NCBI RefSeq assembly: GCF_000403845.2
Contig: NZ_KE159567.1
Location: 1,806,911-1,870,910, forward strand
Length of the DNA: 64,000 bases
Source: Eubacterium sp. 14-2
GTDB taxonomy: Bacteria; Bacillota; Clostridia; Lachnospirales; Lachnospiraceae
Direction: 5' to 3'
Shown here: positions 43,479 through 51,001 of the stretch, piece after piece
Layout of the letters: the number at the start of each line of letters is the position of its first letter
How positions within the stretch are numbered: position 1 is the first letter of the stretch
Program-made: the position numbers and the translations under genes
The notes under the pieces: generated by a model
Database searches by the model: none
What the model was told of the DNA's origin: nothing
Seen by the model: the letters and a program-made list of their open reading frames with translations, nothing else

Positions 43479-45503
43479 ATGCCCAAAATAGAAATCTTAG
43501 ATCAGCAGACCATTGATAAAATTGCAGCCGGAGAAGTGGTGGAACGCCCTTCTTCCGTGGTAAAAGAACTGGTGGAAAATGCCATAGACGCCAAAGCCAG
43601 CGCTGTTACCGTGGAAATTAAAGAGGGAGGGATTTCCTTTATCCGCATTACAGATAACGGATGCGGAATTGAAAAGGACCAGGTAAATCTGGCATTTTTG
43701 CGCCATTCCACCAGTAAAATCCGGGATGTGGAGGATTTACTTACGGTATCTTCCCTGGGATTCAGGGGAGAGGCATTGTCCAGTATTGCCGCGGTGTCTC
43801 AGGTGGAACTGATTACCAAACCCCTTTCCGGTCTGAGCGGCATACGTTATGTGATTGAAGGGGGAAAAGAAAAGTCTCTGGAAGAAATCGGAGCGCCGGA
43901 GGGAACCACGTTTCTGGTGCGTAATCTCTTTTACAACACCCCTGCCCGCAGAAAATTCCTGAAAACGCCCCATACGGAAGCCAGCTATATCGGAGATCTG
44001 ATGGAGCGGCTGGCCCTGTCCCATCCGGAGATTTCTTTTAAGCTGATCGTAAATAATCAGCCGAAACTCCACACCTCCGGCAATTCCAGTCTGAAGGAAA
44101 TTATTTACCATGTGTACGGACGGGATATTGCCTCTAATCTGATAGAGGTGCACGGAGAAAATGAGCTGATTTCCGTTGACGGATTTATCGGCAAACCGCT
44201 GATATCCAGAGGGAACCGGAATTTTGAAAATTATTTTATCAACGGCAGGTATATCAGAAGCAGCCTGATTGCCCGAAGTATTGAGGAAGCCTATCAGTCC
44301 TTTGTAATGCAGCATAAATACCCTTTTACCGTCCTTCAGATTTCTGTAAAAGGCAACCTTCTGGACGTAAACGTCCATCCCTCCAAAATGGAACTGCGGT
44401 TTCGGGAAGGAGAAGCCATCTTTCGGTTTCTGACAGAACTGCTTCGAAATGCCATCAACCAGAGCGAACTGGTGTATCAGGTAAATCTGGAGCAGGAGCG
44501 GGAAGAAAAGGCCCGCCGGGAACAGGAAAAACAAAAATATCTCCAGTCAGGCAGACAGGCGCCGGAACCCTTTGAGACGAAACGCCTGGAAGCGGTGAAG
44601 CGTGCCATCCGGAAAGACAGCCCGTATGAGGCCAGATATCAGAACAGGGACAGGCAGATACAGGAAACGGCGCCTGCTGCAGAAGAGCCGAAACAGGTAC
44701 AGAAGACAGAATCTGCGAAAGAAGAGCCGAAACAGGCACAGAAAGCAGAATCTGCCAGGGAAGAGCCGAAACAGGTACAGAAAACAGAATCTGTGAAAGA
44801 ACAGCCGGAGCAGGTACAGGAAACCCTGACATTTGCCGCAGGGAAGCCGGAGGAGACCGCAGCATTTCCCCTGAAACAGGAAGAAGAAACAGCCGGGGGA
44901 CGGAAACTTCTGGATATATCTTCCCGGAAAGAACATAAGATAATCGGGCAGCTTTTTGACACTTACTGGCTGGTGGAGTTTGACAGTCAGCTTTATATTA
45001 TTGACCAGCATGCCGCCCATGAAAAGGTGCTGTATGAGCGTATGCTGGCCTCTCTGGAAACCAGAGATTTTACCTCTCAGTCTGTCTATCCGCCTGTACT
45101 TCTCACACTGAGTATGCAGGAAGAAGGGCTGCTGAAAAAATATCTGAGCTATTTTCAGCAGCTGGGCTATGAAATAGAACATTTCGGCGGAAAGGAATAT
45201 GCGGTAACTGCTGTTCCGGCCAACCTGTTCAGCCTGAATGGAAAAGAACTGATGATCGAGATTCTGGACAGTCTGGCCGGGTTTCAGGGGAAGGAGACGC
45301 CCCGGATGATTACGGAAAAAATAGCTTCCATGTCCTGCAAAGGTGCGGTGAAGGGAAATCAGAAGCTGTCAGAGGAAGAAATGAAAGCATTGATCGGGGA
45401 ACTGCTGACACTGGAAAATCCATATCACTGTCCCCATGGAAGACCTACGGTGATTTCCATGTCAAAACATGAACTGGAAAAGAAATTTAAGCGGGTGTTG
45501 TAA
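43479..45503 (+). CDS. mutL: DNA mismatch repair protein MutL with endonuclease motif
   Basis: A 674-residue MutL. The GHKL ATPase spans about residues 1-330: ELVENAIDAKA, DNGCGI and TSKI...LGFRGEALSSIAA. A linker at about 340-455 contains a 13-residue tandem repeat. The C-terminal domain has the metal-dependent nicking motif DQHAAHEKVLYE (D509-E520) and the YHCPHGRPT zinc/clamp motif near the end. It is therefore the nicking type used by organisms without MutH. A short RBS (AAAGGAG) precedes ATG 43479. The stop overlaps the miaA start by one base (TAATG). Confidence 0.96.
   Translation: MPKIEILDQQTIDKIAAGEVVERPSSVVKELVENAIDAKASAVTVEIKEGGISFIRITDNGCGIEKDQVNLAFLRHSTSKIRDVEDLLTVSSLGFRGEALSSIAAVSQVELITKPLSGLSGIRYVIEGGKEKSLEEIGAPEGTTFLVRNLFYNTPARRKFLKTPHTEASYIGDLMERLALSHPEISFKLIVNNQPKLHTSGNSSLKEIIYHVYGRDIASNLIEVHGENELISVDGFIGKPLISRGNRNFENYFINGRYIRSSLIARSIEEAYQSFVMQHKYPFTVLQISVKGNLLDVNVHPSKMELRFREGEAIFRFLTELLRNAINQSELVYQVNLEQEREEKARREQEKQKYLQSGRQAPEPFETKRLEAVKRAIRKDSPYEARYQNRDRQIQETAPAAEEPKQVQKTESAKEEPKQAQKAESAREEPKQVQKTESVKEQPEQVQETLTFAAGKPEETAAFPLKQEEETAGGRKLLDISSRKEHKIIGQLFDTYWLVEFDSQLYIIDQHAAHEKVLYERMLASLETRDFTSQSVYPPVLLTLSMQEEGLLKKYLSYFQQLGYEIEHFGGKEYAVTAVPANLFSLNGKELMIEILDSLAGFQGKETPRMITEKIASMSCKGAVKGNQKLSEEEMKALIGELLTLENPYHCPHGRPTVISMSKHELEKKFKRVL
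44682..44819 (+). repeat. 39-base in-frame repeat in the MutL linker
   Basis: Three 39-base units encoding EEPKQVQKTESAK and close variants, plus a partial fourth (EQPEQVQ). It lies in the flexible linker between the ATPase and the nicking domain. The number of copies may change by slippage without breaking the frame. Confidence 0.88.
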
Positions 45504-46447
45504 TGAAAAAGCCATTGATTATCTTAACAGGTCCCACAGCGGTGGGGAAAACGGAACTTTCCATTGCCCTGGCACAAAAGATTGGCGGCTCTGTAATTTC
45601 TGCCGATTCCATGCAGGTATACCGCCGTATGGATATTGGTTCTGCCAAAATCAGAAAAGAAGAAATGCAGGGGATTCCCCATTATCTGGTGGATATTCTG
45701 GAACCGGACGAGGAATTTCATGTGGTCCGGTTTCAGGAATATGCCAGACGGTGTATGGAAGAAATTCAGGCAGAGGGAAGGCTGCCCATTGTGGCGGGCG
45801 GTACAGGGTTTTATATTCAGGCGCTGCTTTATGATATTGAGTTCAGAGACGAACCGGAGGATAAAAGTTACCGCAGCTGGTTAGAGCAGACAGCCAGAGA
45901 GCAGGGGGCCCATGTGCTCCATGAAATGCTGGCGGAAGCAGATCCGGAATCTGCCGAAGCCATTCATGAAAATAATGTAAAACGTGTCATCCGGGCACTG
46001 GAATTTTACCATCTGTCCGGGAAAAAAATATCAGAACACAACGAAGAAGAACGCCGGCGAGAATCTCCCTACCAGTTCTGCTATTTCGTTTTAAACGACG
46101 ACAGGGAAAAACTGTACAGGAGGATTGACCTGCGGGTGGACCGGATGGTGGAAGAAGGACTGGTGGAAGAAGTCCGCAGCCTGAAGCAGATGGGATACAA
46201 CAGGCGCATGGTGTCCATGCAGGGCCTTGGCTACAAGGAAATCCTGGATTATCTGGAAGGAGGCTGTACTCTGGAGGAAGCCATATACCGGATAAAACGC
46301 GATACCCGGCATTTTGCCAAACGCCAGCTTACCTGGTTTCGCCGGGAGCGGGAAGTCACCTGGATTCAGAAACAGGATTTTGACTGTGACAATGATAAAA
46401 TTTTAACATTTATGACAGAAGAACTGAAAAAGAAACAGATTATTTAA
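45503..46447 (+). CDS. miaA: tRNA dimethylallyltransferase MiaA
   Basis: A 314-residue enzyme adding a dimethylallyl group to A37 of tRNAs that read UNN codons. The P-loop is GPTAVGKT (residues 10-17), with DSMQVYRRMDIGSAK and GGTGFYIQALLYD. The C-terminal KRDTRHFAKRQLTWFRRE is the tRNA-binding region. It overlaps mutL by one base. The usual neighbour hfq is not present after it. Confidence 0.96.
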   Translation: MKKPLIILTGPTAVGKTELSIALAQKIGGSVISADSMQVYRRMDIGSAKIRKEEMQGIPHYLVDILEPDEEFHVVRFQEYARRCMEEIQAEGRLPIVAGGTGFYIQALLYDIEFRDEPEDKSYRSWLEQTAREQGAHVLHEMLAEADPESAEAIHENNVKRVIRALEFYHLSGKKISEHNEEERRRESPYQFCYFVLNDDREKLYRRIDLRVDRMVEEGLVEEVRSLKQMGYNRRMVSMQGLGYKEILDYLEGGCTLEEAIYRIKRDTRHFAKRQLTWFRREREVTWIQKQDFDCDNDKILTFMTEELKKKQII

Positions 46448-46473
46448 GTGTTCCGGCAGAAAGAGAGGAAGTT

Positions 46474-47748
46474 ATGGAAGCCATCTATCAGAAACTGGGG
46501 ATTGACGAAAAAGTTTTTCTCTATGGCCAGAAGTTTGAACGGGAATTAAAAGAACGGTTTGAAGAAATTGACAGGACGGCCGAATATAACCAGTTAAAGG
46601 TGATTCATGCCATGCAGAGCCACAGAGTAAGCGCAGAATGTTTTATGGGCAGCAGCGGATATGGGTATAATGATATGGGAAGAGATACGCTGGAAGAAGT
46701 GTACGCCGCATGTTTTCACGGAGAGGCCGCACTGGTGCGCCCTCAGATTACCTGCGGGACCCATGCGCTGGCCCTTGCCCTTATGTCAAATCTGCGTCCG
46801 GGAGATGAAGTTCTCTCTCCGGTGGGAAAGCCTTACGATACCCTGGAGGAAGTAATCGGAATCCGGCCTTCGAAAGGTTCTCTGGCAGAGTACGGAATCA
46901 CTTACCGGCAGGTGGATTTGCTTTCAGACGGAACTTTTGACCTGGAAGGAATACGGAAAGCCATTCATGAAAGGACAAAACTGATTACCATTCAGCGTTC
47001 CAAAGGCTATCAGACCAGGCCCACCCTGTCAGTGGCTCAGATTGGAGAACTGATTGCTTATGTAAAAAAGATAAAGCCGGATGTCATCTGCATGGTAGAT
47101 AACTGTTACGGAGAGTTTGTGGAACAAAGAGAGCCTCTGGAGGTGGGAGCAGACATGATAGTGGGCTCCCTGATTAAAAATCCGGGAGGAGGCCTTGCGC
47201 CCATCGGCGGTTATATTGTGGGAAAAAAAGCATGTGTGGATAACGCCGCTTACCGGCTGACCTCTCCGGGGCTGGGCAAAGAAGTGGGGGCTTCCCTCGG
47301 CGTGATTCAGTCTTTTTACCAGGGACTGTTTCTGGCGCCCACAGTGACAGCTTCTGCATTAAAAAGCGCCATTTTTGCCGCAAATATTTACGAAAGCCTG
47401 GGATTTCCGGTGATTCCTGACAGCAGGGAAAGCCGCCATGACATTATTCAGGCAGTGACCTTAAAATCTCCGGAAGGGCTGATTGCTTTCTGCAAAGGCA
47501 TCCAGGCGGCAGCGCCGGTGGACAGCCACGTAACGCCGGAGCCCTGGGTAATGCCAGGCTATGATGATGAAGTGATTATGGCCGCCGGCGCCTTTGTACA
47601 GGGTTCTTCCATTGAACTGAGCGCGGACGGGCCCCTCCGGGAACCCTATACCGCCTATTTTCAGGGAGGTCTGACCTGGTATCACGGAAAACTGGGGATT
47701 TTAATGTCTCTGCAGAAACTGTATGAAGCCGGACTGGTAATATTATGA
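46474..47748 (+). CDS. PLP-dependent YnbB/aluminium-resistance family protein
   Basis: A 424-residue fold-type I PLP enzyme related to methionine gamma-lyase and cystathionine beta-lyase. Family motifs are SSGYGYNDMGRDTLEEVYA, GTHALALAL, MVDNCYGEFVE and the PLP-lysine region GSLIKNPGGGLAPIGGYI. The family is annotated as involved in aluminium resistance and sits next to miaA/hfq in many Firmicutes (ynbB in Bacillus). The reaction has not been shown. RBS AGAGAGGAAG precedes ATG 46474. Confidence 0.9.
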   Translation: MEAIYQKLGIDEKVFLYGQKFERELKERFEEIDRTAEYNQLKVIHAMQSHRVSAECFMGSSGYGYNDMGRDTLEEVYAACFHGEAALVRPQITCGTHALALALMSNLRPGDEVLSPVGKPYDTLEEVIGIRPSKGSLAEYGITYRQVDLLSDGTFDLEGIRKAIHERTKLITIQRSKGYQTRPTLSVAQIGELIAYVKKIKPDVICMVDNCYGEFVEQREPLEVGADMIVGSLIKNPGGGLAPIGGYIVGKKACVDNAAYRLTSPGLGKEVGASLGVIQSFYQGLFLAPTVTASALKSAIFAANIYESLGFPVIPDSRESRHDIIQAVTLKSPEGLIAFCKGIQAAAPVDSHVTPEPWVMPGYDDEVIMAAGAFVQGSSIELSADGPLREPYTAYFQGGLTWYHGKLGILMSLQKLYEAGLVIL

Positions 47749-47853
47749 TATTTTTATGAAGTTTTAACAATATATTAGTATACATGGGTGCCCTTTTGTG
47801 CTAAAATAAAATGTAAAACTTTTTCCCCTGTCTGAGAGAGGGAAAGGAAAAGT

Positions 47854-48546
47854 ATGAATACACATATTACCATGAAAGAAATGCCGGAGTCCGAGCAGCC
47901 TCTGGAGAAATGTTTCCGTTATGGAGCACAGGTACTGTCTGATGCTGAATTACTGGCAGTGATTTTAAGGAGCGGCACGAAACATATGACCGCGCTGCAG
48001 CTTGCCCAGCTTCTTCTGGCACGAAAGGACAGAAATCTTCTGAATCTGAACAGTATGCAGATGGAGGAAATGCAGGAGATTCCAGGAATCGGACAGGTGA
48101 AGGCGGCCCAGTTAAAATGTGTGGCCGAACTCGCCGGACGCATTGCAAAGACCAGCAGGATTAAAAATGTGAGGCTGAGTGAGCCTGCCAGCATTGCGGC
48201 CTATTACATGGAGCCCCTTCGGCATGAAACAAAAGAAAAACTGTTACTGGCCATGTTTGACGCCAAAAGCAATCTTTTAGGGGATGAGATAATTTCAGTG
48301 GGTACCGTGACCTGCTCACTGGCCTCTCCAAGGGAAATTTTTCTGAAAGCGCTGGAGTACCGGGCAGTTCACATTGTACTGCTCCATAACCATCCAAGCG
48401 GAGACCCCACTCCGGGGGAGGCCGATGTTAAAGTGACCAGGCGGGTGCAGGACAGCGGAAATCTTCTGGGGATTGCACTTGCGGATCATATTATTATTGG
48501 TGATAACAGATATATAAGCCTGAGAGAAAATGGCCTGTTAGGCTGA
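47854..48546 (+). CDS. radC: RadC-family JAB/MPN domain protein
   Basis: 230 residues. An N-terminal UPF0758 helical part with a helix-hairpin-helix (IPGIGQVKAAQLK, about 72-84) is followed by the JAB1/MPN metalloprotease fold. The metal motif is HNHPSGDPTP, with H178, H180 and D191 or D184 as candidate ligands. Despite its name a DNA repair role is not proven. It lies at the start of the mre-min cluster, as is common. AGGGAAAGGAA precedes ATG 47854. Confidence 0.94.
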   Translation: MNTHITMKEMPESEQPLEKCFRYGAQVLSDAELLAVILRSGTKHMTALQLAQLLLARKDRNLLNLNSMQMEEMQEIPGIGQVKAAQLKCVAELAGRIAKTSRIKNVRLSEPASIAAYYMEPLRHETKEKLLLAMFDAKSNLLGDEIISVGTVTCSLASPREIFLKALEYRAVHIVLLHNHPSGDPTPGEADVKVTRRVQDSGNLLGIALADHIIIGDNRYISLRENGLLG

Positions 48547-48562
48547 GGAAAGGAACGTAATT

Positions 48563-49582
48563 ATGTCAGCAAATGTTTATGGAATTGATCTGGGTACTTA
48601 CAATCTGAAAATATTCTGTAAGGGAACCGGTAAGGTGATCAATGAGAAAAATACCATTGCCATAGTAAACAAGAACCAGCTGTATGCATTTGGAGACGAT
48701 GCATATGCCATGTATGAGAAAGCGCCGGACTCCATTCAGGTGTCATTTCCGGTAGTAAACGGAGTGATTGCAGATTATAACAATATGCAGACCATGATCG
48801 GCGAGGTTCTGGACAAGCATGTGAAAAACCATATCAAAGGAGCAGAATTTATCGTGGCTGTGCCCACAGATATTACGGAAGTGGAGAAAAAAGCCTTTTT
48901 TGACCTGTTTTACAAGAGCAGATTCAAGCCCAAGAGCGTGCTTCTCTGCGAAAAACCCATTGCGGACGCAGTGGGACTGGAACTGGACGTAAGTTCTCCC
49001 ACCGGATTTATGATTGTAAATATCGGTGCGGATACCACAGAGATTTCCGTGATTTCTCTGGGAGGACTGGTACTGAGCGATCTCCTTTTATTTGGCGGAA
49101 AGCGAATTGATGAATCCATTATCAACCACCTGAAACGGAATTTCAGCCTGGTGATTGGACAGAAGACAGCCATGTATTTAAAAGAAACCCTGGGCTGCGC
49201 CCTGCCGGAAGAAGAGGAGCAGAGTGCGGTAATTGTGGGACGGGACGTGGTGAGCGGACTGCCCATAGAGATGGAAGTATCTTCCTCCGTAGTGTATGAG
49301 GCCATTAAGGACAACCTGAATTCCATCTGCAACTCCATCAAAATGATTCTGGAGAAGACGCCGCCGGAACTGGCACGGGACATTATTCATTCCGGTATCT
49401 ATATTACCGGAGGATCTTCCAAAATCAAACGTCTGGACGAGCTGTTTACTCAGATTACCAATATTCGGGTAAACACCTGTGAACTGCCGGAAGAGAGCGC
49501 TGTACGGGGGCTGAACAAGATTGTTTCCGAGGAGAAACTGCGGAAACTGGCATTCAGCATGAAGACCAGAATTTACAAATAA
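48563..49582 (+). CDS. mreB: MreB-like actin homologue
   Basis: A 339-residue actin-fold ATPase guiding side-wall synthesis. Phosphate loops GIDLGTYNLKI (phosphate 1) and IVNIGADTTEISVISLG (phosphate 2), and the adenosine motif YITGGSSKIKRLDELF, are present. It is more divergent than typical MreB; for instance residues 20-50 lack the usual EPSV stretch. mreC, mreD and PBP2 follow at once, so its place in the elongation complex is well supported. Confidence 0.88.
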   Translation: MSANVYGIDLGTYNLKIFCKGTGKVINEKNTIAIVNKNQLYAFGDDAYAMYEKAPDSIQVSFPVVNGVIADYNNMQTMIGEVLDKHVKNHIKGAEFIVAVPTDITEVEKKAFFDLFYKSRFKPKSVLLCEKPIADAVGLELDVSSPTGFMIVNIGADTTEISVISLGGLVLSDLLLFGGKRIDESIINHLKRNFSLVIGQKTAMYLKETLGCALPEEEEQSAVIVGRDVVSGLPIEMEVSSSVVYEAIKDNLNSICNSIKMILEKTPPELARDIIHSGIYITGGSSKIKRLDELFTQITNIRVNTCELPEESAVRGLNKIVSEEKLRKLAFSMKTRIYK

Positions 49583-49596
49583 AGGTGTAATTGTTT

Positions 49597-50469
49597 ATGA
49601 GACGTAAATCAACAAAACATTCGATACCAACCAAATACACACTTCTGATTCTCACATGCGTCTGTGTTATCGTCATGTTTGTGAGTTTTACCCTGAATCT
49701 GTCCGGAGGCCCTCTGAACACAGTGGCGGGATATATATTTGTGCCCATGCAGAAAGGAATCAACTCTGTGGGTACCTGGTTTATGTCCAGAGCGGATGAT
49801 CTGAAATCCCTGCGGGATGTGATGCAGGAAAACAGGGAACTGCAGGAACAGGTGGATCAGCTCACCCAGGAACTGAATACCATAAAGCTGGAGCAGTATG
49901 AGCTGGACAACCTCCGGGAACTGATGGACCTGGATCAGAAGTATCCCAGTTATGAAAAGGTGGCTGCCAGGGTAATTGGAGTTGACGGGGGAAACTGGTT
50001 TAATATTTTCCTGATTGACAAGGGAACCAGGGACGGCATTGAAAAGGACATGAATGTGATTGCAGGAAGCGGTCTGGTTGGAATCGTAATTGATACGGGG
50101 CCAAATTATGCCAAGGTCCGTTCTGTTATTGACGACGCCAGCAATGTGAGCGGCATGGCTCTGTCAACGGCAGACCGGTGTATCATCAATGGAAATCTGG
50201 CTACCATGAATGAAAATCAGGTCATTGAATTTTCGGATTTAAAATGTGAAGACAATGCGGTGGCAATCGGAGAACAGATTGTAACTTCCCACATCAGCGA
50301 TAAATATCTGGAAGGGATATTGATTGGTTATGTCAGCACCATTGAGCGTGATTCCAATAACCTGACGTATTCCGGTACGATTACGCCGGCCGTGGATTTT
50401 CAGCATTTGCAGGAAGTGCTGGTGATTCTGGATAAGAAAAATATCCAAAAAGACCAGGAGGAGTCATAA
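49597..50469 (+). CDS. mreC: Cell-shape protein MreC
   Basis: About 290 residues: a short basic N-terminus, one membrane helix (about 14-35), a coiled coil (about 70-110, ENRELQEQVDQLTQELN), and two beta-barrel domains. It has the family motifs NWFNIFLIDKG, GLVGIV and VVDFQHLQEVLVI-like endings. It activates PBP2/RodA outside the membrane. The start is ATG 49597 with AAAGGTG upstream; TTG 49591 is less likely. It is followed one base later by mreD. Confidence 0.93.
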   Translation: MRRKSTKHSIPTKYTLLILTCVCVIVMFVSFTLNLSGGPLNTVAGYIFVPMQKGINSVGTWFMSRADDLKSLRDVMQENRELQEQVDQLTQELNTIKLEQYELDNLRELMDLDQKYPSYEKVAARVIGVDGGNWFNIFLIDKGTRDGIEKDMNVIAGSGLVGIVIDTGPNYAKVRSVIDDASNVSGMALSTADRCIINGNLATMNENQVIEFSDLKCEDNAVAIGEQIVTSHISDKYLEGILIGYVSTIERDSNNLTYSGTITPAVDFQHLQEVLVILDKKNIQKDQEES

Positions 50470-50470
50470 C

Positions 50471-51001
50471 ATGAAGCTGAGACTGAGACGCAAGCTGGTG
50501 GTATTTGTAATAATCGGCATATGTTTCCTGCTGCAGTGCACGCTGTTTCAGGCGCTGGCCTTTGCCTCCATTTCGCCCAATCTGCTGATTGTGGTCACTT
50601 CCTCCTTTGGTTTTATGCGGGGCCGGAAAGAAGGCATGTGGATTGGCCTGATCTGCGGCCTTTTGCTGGACATATTTTTTGGGAGCGTGATTGGATTTTA
50701 TGCGCTGATCTATGCATATCTGGGTTACATTAACGGATTTTTCCGCAAAATATTTTTCCCGGACGATATTAAGCTGCCGTTGATTTTGATTTCAATGAGT
50801 GACTTTTCCTATAACATACTGGTGTATCTGTTTTTGTTTTTCTTAAGAGGAAAGTTTCGGTTTCCCTATTATCTGATTCATATTATGCTGCCGGAGCTGG
50901 TATATACGATTCTGGTAACCATTATTCTCTATTTTGTGATTCTGAAAATAAATCAGAAACTGGAAGTCAGTGAAAGAAGGAGTGCAGGTAAATTTGTTTG
51001 A
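50471..51001 (+). CDS. mreD: Cell-shape protein MreD
   Basis: A 176-residue membrane protein with five to six helices (FVIIGICFLLQCTLFQALAF, then the GLICGLLLDIFFGSVIG signature). It is part of the Mre complex. AGGAGG lies at the end of mreC before ATG 50471. The end overlaps the PBP2 gene by 8 bases if PBP2 starts at TTG 50994. Confidence 0.92.
   Translation: MKLRLRRKLVVFVIIGICFLLQCTLFQALAFASISPNLLIVVTSSFGFMRGRKEGMWIGLICGLLLDIFFGSVIGFYALIYAYLGYINGFFRKIFFPDDIKLPLILISMSDFSYNILVYLFLFFLRGKFRFPYYLIHIMLPELVYTILVTIILYFVILKINQKLEVSERRSAGKFV

Noticed and set aside
46448-46473. hfq expected after miaA
   Set aside because: Only 26 bases separate miaA from the PLP enzyme gene, so hfq is not here.
47749-47853. 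Extended -10-like TGCTAAAAT before radC
   Set aside because: No acceptable -35 box at the right distance; not strong enough to list as a promoter.
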